Below are positions 5,476 to 7,291 of a stretch of DNA of 7,291 nucleotides, in pieces. The stretch's first letter is position 1, and the number at the start of each line of letters is the position of its first letter. The stretch spans positions 1 to 7,291 of the forward strand of contig NZ_CAMLRU010000135.1 of the NCBI RefSeq assembly GCF_946482535.1, given 5' to 3'. Under the pieces are notes generated by a model. It saw only the letters and a program-made list of their open reading frames with translations, was not told the DNA's origin and did no database searches. The DNA comes from an uncultured Flavobacterium sp. (GTDB lineage Bacteria > Bacteroidota > Bacteroidia > Flavobacteriales > Flavobacteriaceae). The position numbers were made by a program, and so were the translations under genes.

Positions 5476-6132
5476 ATGAATAAGGTGCTGCAAAATAAAT
5501 GGTTTTCTTTAGTTTTTTTGGCTATTGCCTACAGTTTGATTTACAATCCACTGACTAAATTTCCATATACTTTTGGCCTTATTATCCTTTTCATTTTATT
5601 GATTTCGTACTTGCAAGACGGCAGTCTCAAGCATTTGAATTTCAAAAAATTACGCACTAAGGAAATCAAAACGATAATTATTTGTTACTTATCGTTAGAA
5701 TTGGTAATGGATTTTGTATTTCAGCCGTTAGTAAGTTTGATTTTTAATGAACCAGCTGATTATTCTGCTTTTTCAATGATAGAAGGCAACAACGCTCTTT
5801 ATTTAAAGTGGCTTTTTAACATGTGGCTCAGCGCTGCTATAGGCGAAGAATTGTTGTTCAGAGGATTTGTATTTGCTCAATTGCAACGAGTATTTGGGAA
5901 TAATAAAATCATCCTCATTTTGGTTTCTGCGGCTCTTTTTTCTTTGCCTCATCTGTACCAAGGTCTATCTGGATTGACGATGACTTTCTTGTTCGGAATT
6001 GCTTTCGCTTTGATTTATAGTAAATACAAGAACATTTGGATTAATATTATTGTTCACGGTCTTATCGACACTTTGTTTCTGACGCTGAGTTATACCGGTC
6101 ATATCGAATTTTATAATTTATTGGGAAAATAA
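5476..6132 (+). CDS. CPBP family intramembrane metalloprotease homologue (Abi/CAAX prenyl protease-like)
   Basis: This is an integral inner-membrane protein of the CPBP family, which includes Rce1-type CAAX proteases and bacterial proteins linked to bacteriocin immunity or maturation; its own substrate is unknown. All three family motifs are intact: EExxxR at 124-129 (EELLFR), FxxxH at 155-159 (FSLPH) and HxxxD at 194-198 (HGLID). The putative metal ligands are therefore kept and it should be an active enzyme. Hydrophobic segments lie at about 10-24, 31-46, 65-91, 109-122, 145-158, 166-182 and 187-205. At 218 residues the length is usual. The ATG at 5476 follows the oxidoreductase stop by only 3 bases, which implies translational coupling. 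A functional link to the neighbouring dehydrogenases is not evident. Confidence 0.9.
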   Translation: MNKVLQNKWFSLVFLAIAYSLIYNPLTKFPYTFGLIILFILLISYLQDGSLKHLNFKKLRTKEIKTIIICYLSLELVMDFVFQPLVSLIFNEPADYSAFSMIEGNNALYLKWLFNMWLSAAIGEELLFRGFVFAQLQRVFGNNKIILILVSAALFSLPHLYQGLSGLTMTFLFGIAFALIYSKYKNIWINIIVHGLIDTLFLTLSYTGHIEFYNLLGK

Positions 6133-6157
6133 ACAAAAACTAAACTAAACAAACATA

Positions 6158-7045
6158 ATGAATACAATTGCTGTAATAGGCGCAGGAACGATGGGCAACG
6201 GAATTGCCCATACTTTTGCACAAAGCGGTTTCACCGTAAAACTAATTGATGTTTCCGAAAAATCATTGGAAAAAGGAATGGCTACGATTGCGGCCAACTT
6301 AGATCGAATGGTAACCAAAGGAACCATATCGGAAGAAGACAAACACAAAACCATTGGCAACATCATAACATATACCGATATCAAAGACGGTGTGGTTGGT
6401 TGTGATTTAGTGGTAGAAGCGGCAACAGAAAACGTAGGTTTAAAGTTGAACATCTTCAAACAACTAAGCGATATTTGCGAACACAATGTGATTTTGGCTA
6501 CCAATACTTCTTCCATATCCATAACCCAAATTGCCGCGCAAGTTGTTCATCCGGAAAGAGTCATTGGGATGCACTTTATGAATCCGGTGCCGATTATGAA
6601 ATTGGTAGAAATCATCCGCGGTTACAATACTTCAGATGAAGTGACCAAAATCATCATGGATTTATCGGTGAAATTGGAAAAAATACCAACAGAAGTAAAC
6701 GATTATCCGGGCTTTGTAGCCAATAGAATTTTGATGCCGATGATCAACGAATCTATAGAAACTTTATACAATGGCGTGGCCGGCGTAAGCGAAATTGATA
6801 CCGTAATGAAACTGGGAATGGCACATCCGATGGGACCATTACAACTAGCCGATTTTATCGGATTAGATGTTTGCTTGTCTATTTTAAACGTAATGTACGA
6901 CGGCTTCAAAAATCCGAAGTACGCTCCTTGCCCATTGTTAGTCAACATGGTAATGGCCGGAAAACTCGGTGTGAAATCAGGAGAAGGTTTCTATGATTAT
7001 TCCGAATCAAAAAAAGCCGAGAAAGTTTCGAAGCAGTTTTCATAA
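6158..7045 (+). CDS. hbd: 3-hydroxybutyryl-CoA dehydrogenase (3-hydroxyacyl-CoA dehydrogenase)
   Basis: It oxidises (S)-3-hydroxybutyryl-CoA or a related short-chain 3-hydroxyacyl-CoA to the 3-keto form with NAD(P), in fatty-acid or aromatic degradation, or runs in reverse in butanoate metabolism. GAGTMG (8-13) is the nucleotide-binding loop and Asp31 ends the second strand. The catalytic set of the family is visible as Ser118, His139 (in MHFMNP), Glu151 and Asn189. The spacing between them (21, 12 and 38 residues) equals that of the human enzyme. YPGFVANRI (183-191) starts the C-terminal helical domain, and GVKSGEGFYDY (271-281) is the usual C-terminal signature. At 295 residues it is the single-domain form, not fused to a crotonase. 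It follows the CPBP gene by 25 A-rich bases with no terminator, so it is probably in the same operon. The symbol could equally be paaH or mmgB. Confidence 0.95.
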   Translation: MNTIAVIGAGTMGNGIAHTFAQSGFTVKLIDVSEKSLEKGMATIAANLDRMVTKGTISEEDKHKTIGNIITYTDIKDGVVGCDLVVEAATENVGLKLNIFKQLSDICEHNVILATNTSSISITQIAAQVVHPERVIGMHFMNPVPIMKLVEIIRGYNTSDEVTKIIMDLSVKLEKIPTEVNDYPGFVANRILMPMINESIETLYNGVAGVSEIDTVMKLGMAHPMGPLQLADFIGLDVCLSILNVMYDGFKNPKYAPCPLLVNMVMAGKLGVKSGEGFYDYSESKKAEKVSKQFS

Positions 7046-7049
7046 AGTA

Positions 7050-7108
7050 ATAAGTCATAAGGGATAAGGGAAAAGACATCAAACTTATCCCTTATTGCTT
7101 ATCCCTTT
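7050..7108. repeat. Long hairpin with duplicated arms between hbd and the DUF1015 gene
   Basis: ATAAGGGATAAG (7057-7068) pairs perfectly with CTTATCCCTTAT (7084-7095), a 12-bp stem with a 15-base loop. After a 2x2 mismatch, ATAAG (7050-7054) pairs with CTTAT (7098-7102). The left arm contains ATAAGGG twice in tandem (7057-7070). The right arm contains CTTATCCCTT twice (7084-7093 and 7098-7107), so the left arm can pair with either copy. There is only a short T run after the second copy, so a classical terminator is not certain; a processing or stability element within the operon is equally possible. Confidence 0.75.
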
Positions 7109-7121
7109 TAACTAAAAATAA

Positions 7122-7291
7122 ATGAGCAAAATAATCCCTTTCAAAGCTGTTCGTCCTACGCCCGATAAAGTGGCGTTGGTTACCTGCAGAAACTATGATG
7201 ATTACAGTTCGGCTGAGTTAGCCGCTTGGTTGAGTTTTAACCCGTATTCGTTTTTGCATGTGATTCATCCTGCGGATATGTATTCACAGAA
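7122..7291 (+). CDS. DUF1015 family protein, N-terminal fragment (cut by window edge)
   Basis: Fifty-six codons are visible, beginning MSKIIPFKAVRPTPDKVALV and continuing through NPYSFLHVIHPAD. The opening IIPFKAVRPTPDKV and the phrase N-P-x-S-F-L-H-V-I-x-P at about 41-51 are typical of the start of DUF1015 proteins in Bacteroidota. These are uncharacterised proteins of roughly 400 residues; in some Bacteroidota I recall them beside serC/serA, but that is not visible here. The ATG at 7122 is preceded by an A-rich leader (AAAAATAA) with no Shine-Dalgarno. It lies 76 bases downstream of the dehydrogenase stop, separated by the hairpin at 7050-7108. Confidence 0.85.
   Translation, partial: MSKIIPFKAVRPTPDKVALVTCRNYDDYSSAELAAWLSFNPYSFLHVIHPADMYSQ

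Noticed and set aside
5476..6132. CPBP gene as a bacteriocin-immunity (Abi) gene in a defence or bacteriocin locus
   Set aside because: No bacteriocin precursor, export gene or defence gene is nearby, and family membership alone does not indicate immunity.
6145..6948. Minus-strand open frames of 125 and 81 codons within the 3-hydroxybutyryl-CoA dehydrogenase gene
   Set aside because: The opposite strand encodes an enzyme with every catalytic residue in place. The shadows have no motif or start context.

Overview
The window looks like ordinary chromosomal DNA from a member of the Flavobacteriaceae, probably Flavobacterium or a close relative. It is AT-rich. Start codons lack Shine-Dalgarno sequences and sit behind A-rich leaders. 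Several upstream regions carry the Bacteroidota -7 box TAnnTTTG, some with a TTTG-like -33 element about 19 bases further up. Recognisable protein families include SmpB, Pcm, a VF530-type small protein, an OmpX-like barrel, CPBP, an Hbd-type dehydrogenase and DUF1015. I see no insertion sequence, phage gene, CRISPR array, tRNA or rRNA.

Layout from left to right: (1) 1-219 is non-coding, with three ATCGAT motifs and a strong UUCG-loop terminator that ends a minus-strand gene for an uncharacterised 93-residue protein (220-501). (2) That gene diverges, from overlapping promoters, from a plus-strand pair: an aldose 1-epimerase-family protein (599-1453) and a GNAT acetyltransferase (1473-2033). 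(3) The acetyltransferase runs into the minus-strand VF530 gene (2034-2267) with no base between the stop codons. (4) A terminator separates VF530 from an outer-membrane beta-barrel gene (2369-3007, minus). (5) smpB (3161-3613, plus) and pcm (3610-4251, minus) converge with overlapping stop codons. (6) A 246-bp divergent intergenic region (4252-4497) holds an imperfect palindrome and outward promoters. (7) A plus-strand run follows: a Gfo/Idh/MocA oxidoreductase (4498-5472), a CPBP membrane protease homologue (5476-6132), a 3-hydroxybutyryl-CoA dehydrogenase (6158-7045), a long hairpin with alternative pairings, and the start of a DUF1015 gene (from 7122, cut by the window edge).

Functionally this is a mixture of housekeeping genes: trans-translation (SmpB), protein repair (Pcm), sugar mutarotation, envelope (the barrel and possibly the oxidoreductase), and acyl-CoA metabolism. 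I find no convincing new multi-gene system. The points worth checking are regulatory and architectural: overlapping divergent promoters, two TTG-initiated genes, promoter boxes so close to start codons that leaderless transcripts are likely, convergent genes with touching or overlapping stops and no terminator, two intergenic palindromes built from short repeated words, and an oxidoreductase resembling UDP-GlcNAc 3-dehydrogenases (GnnA type). All family assignments come from reading motifs and from memory of the families, without a database search.
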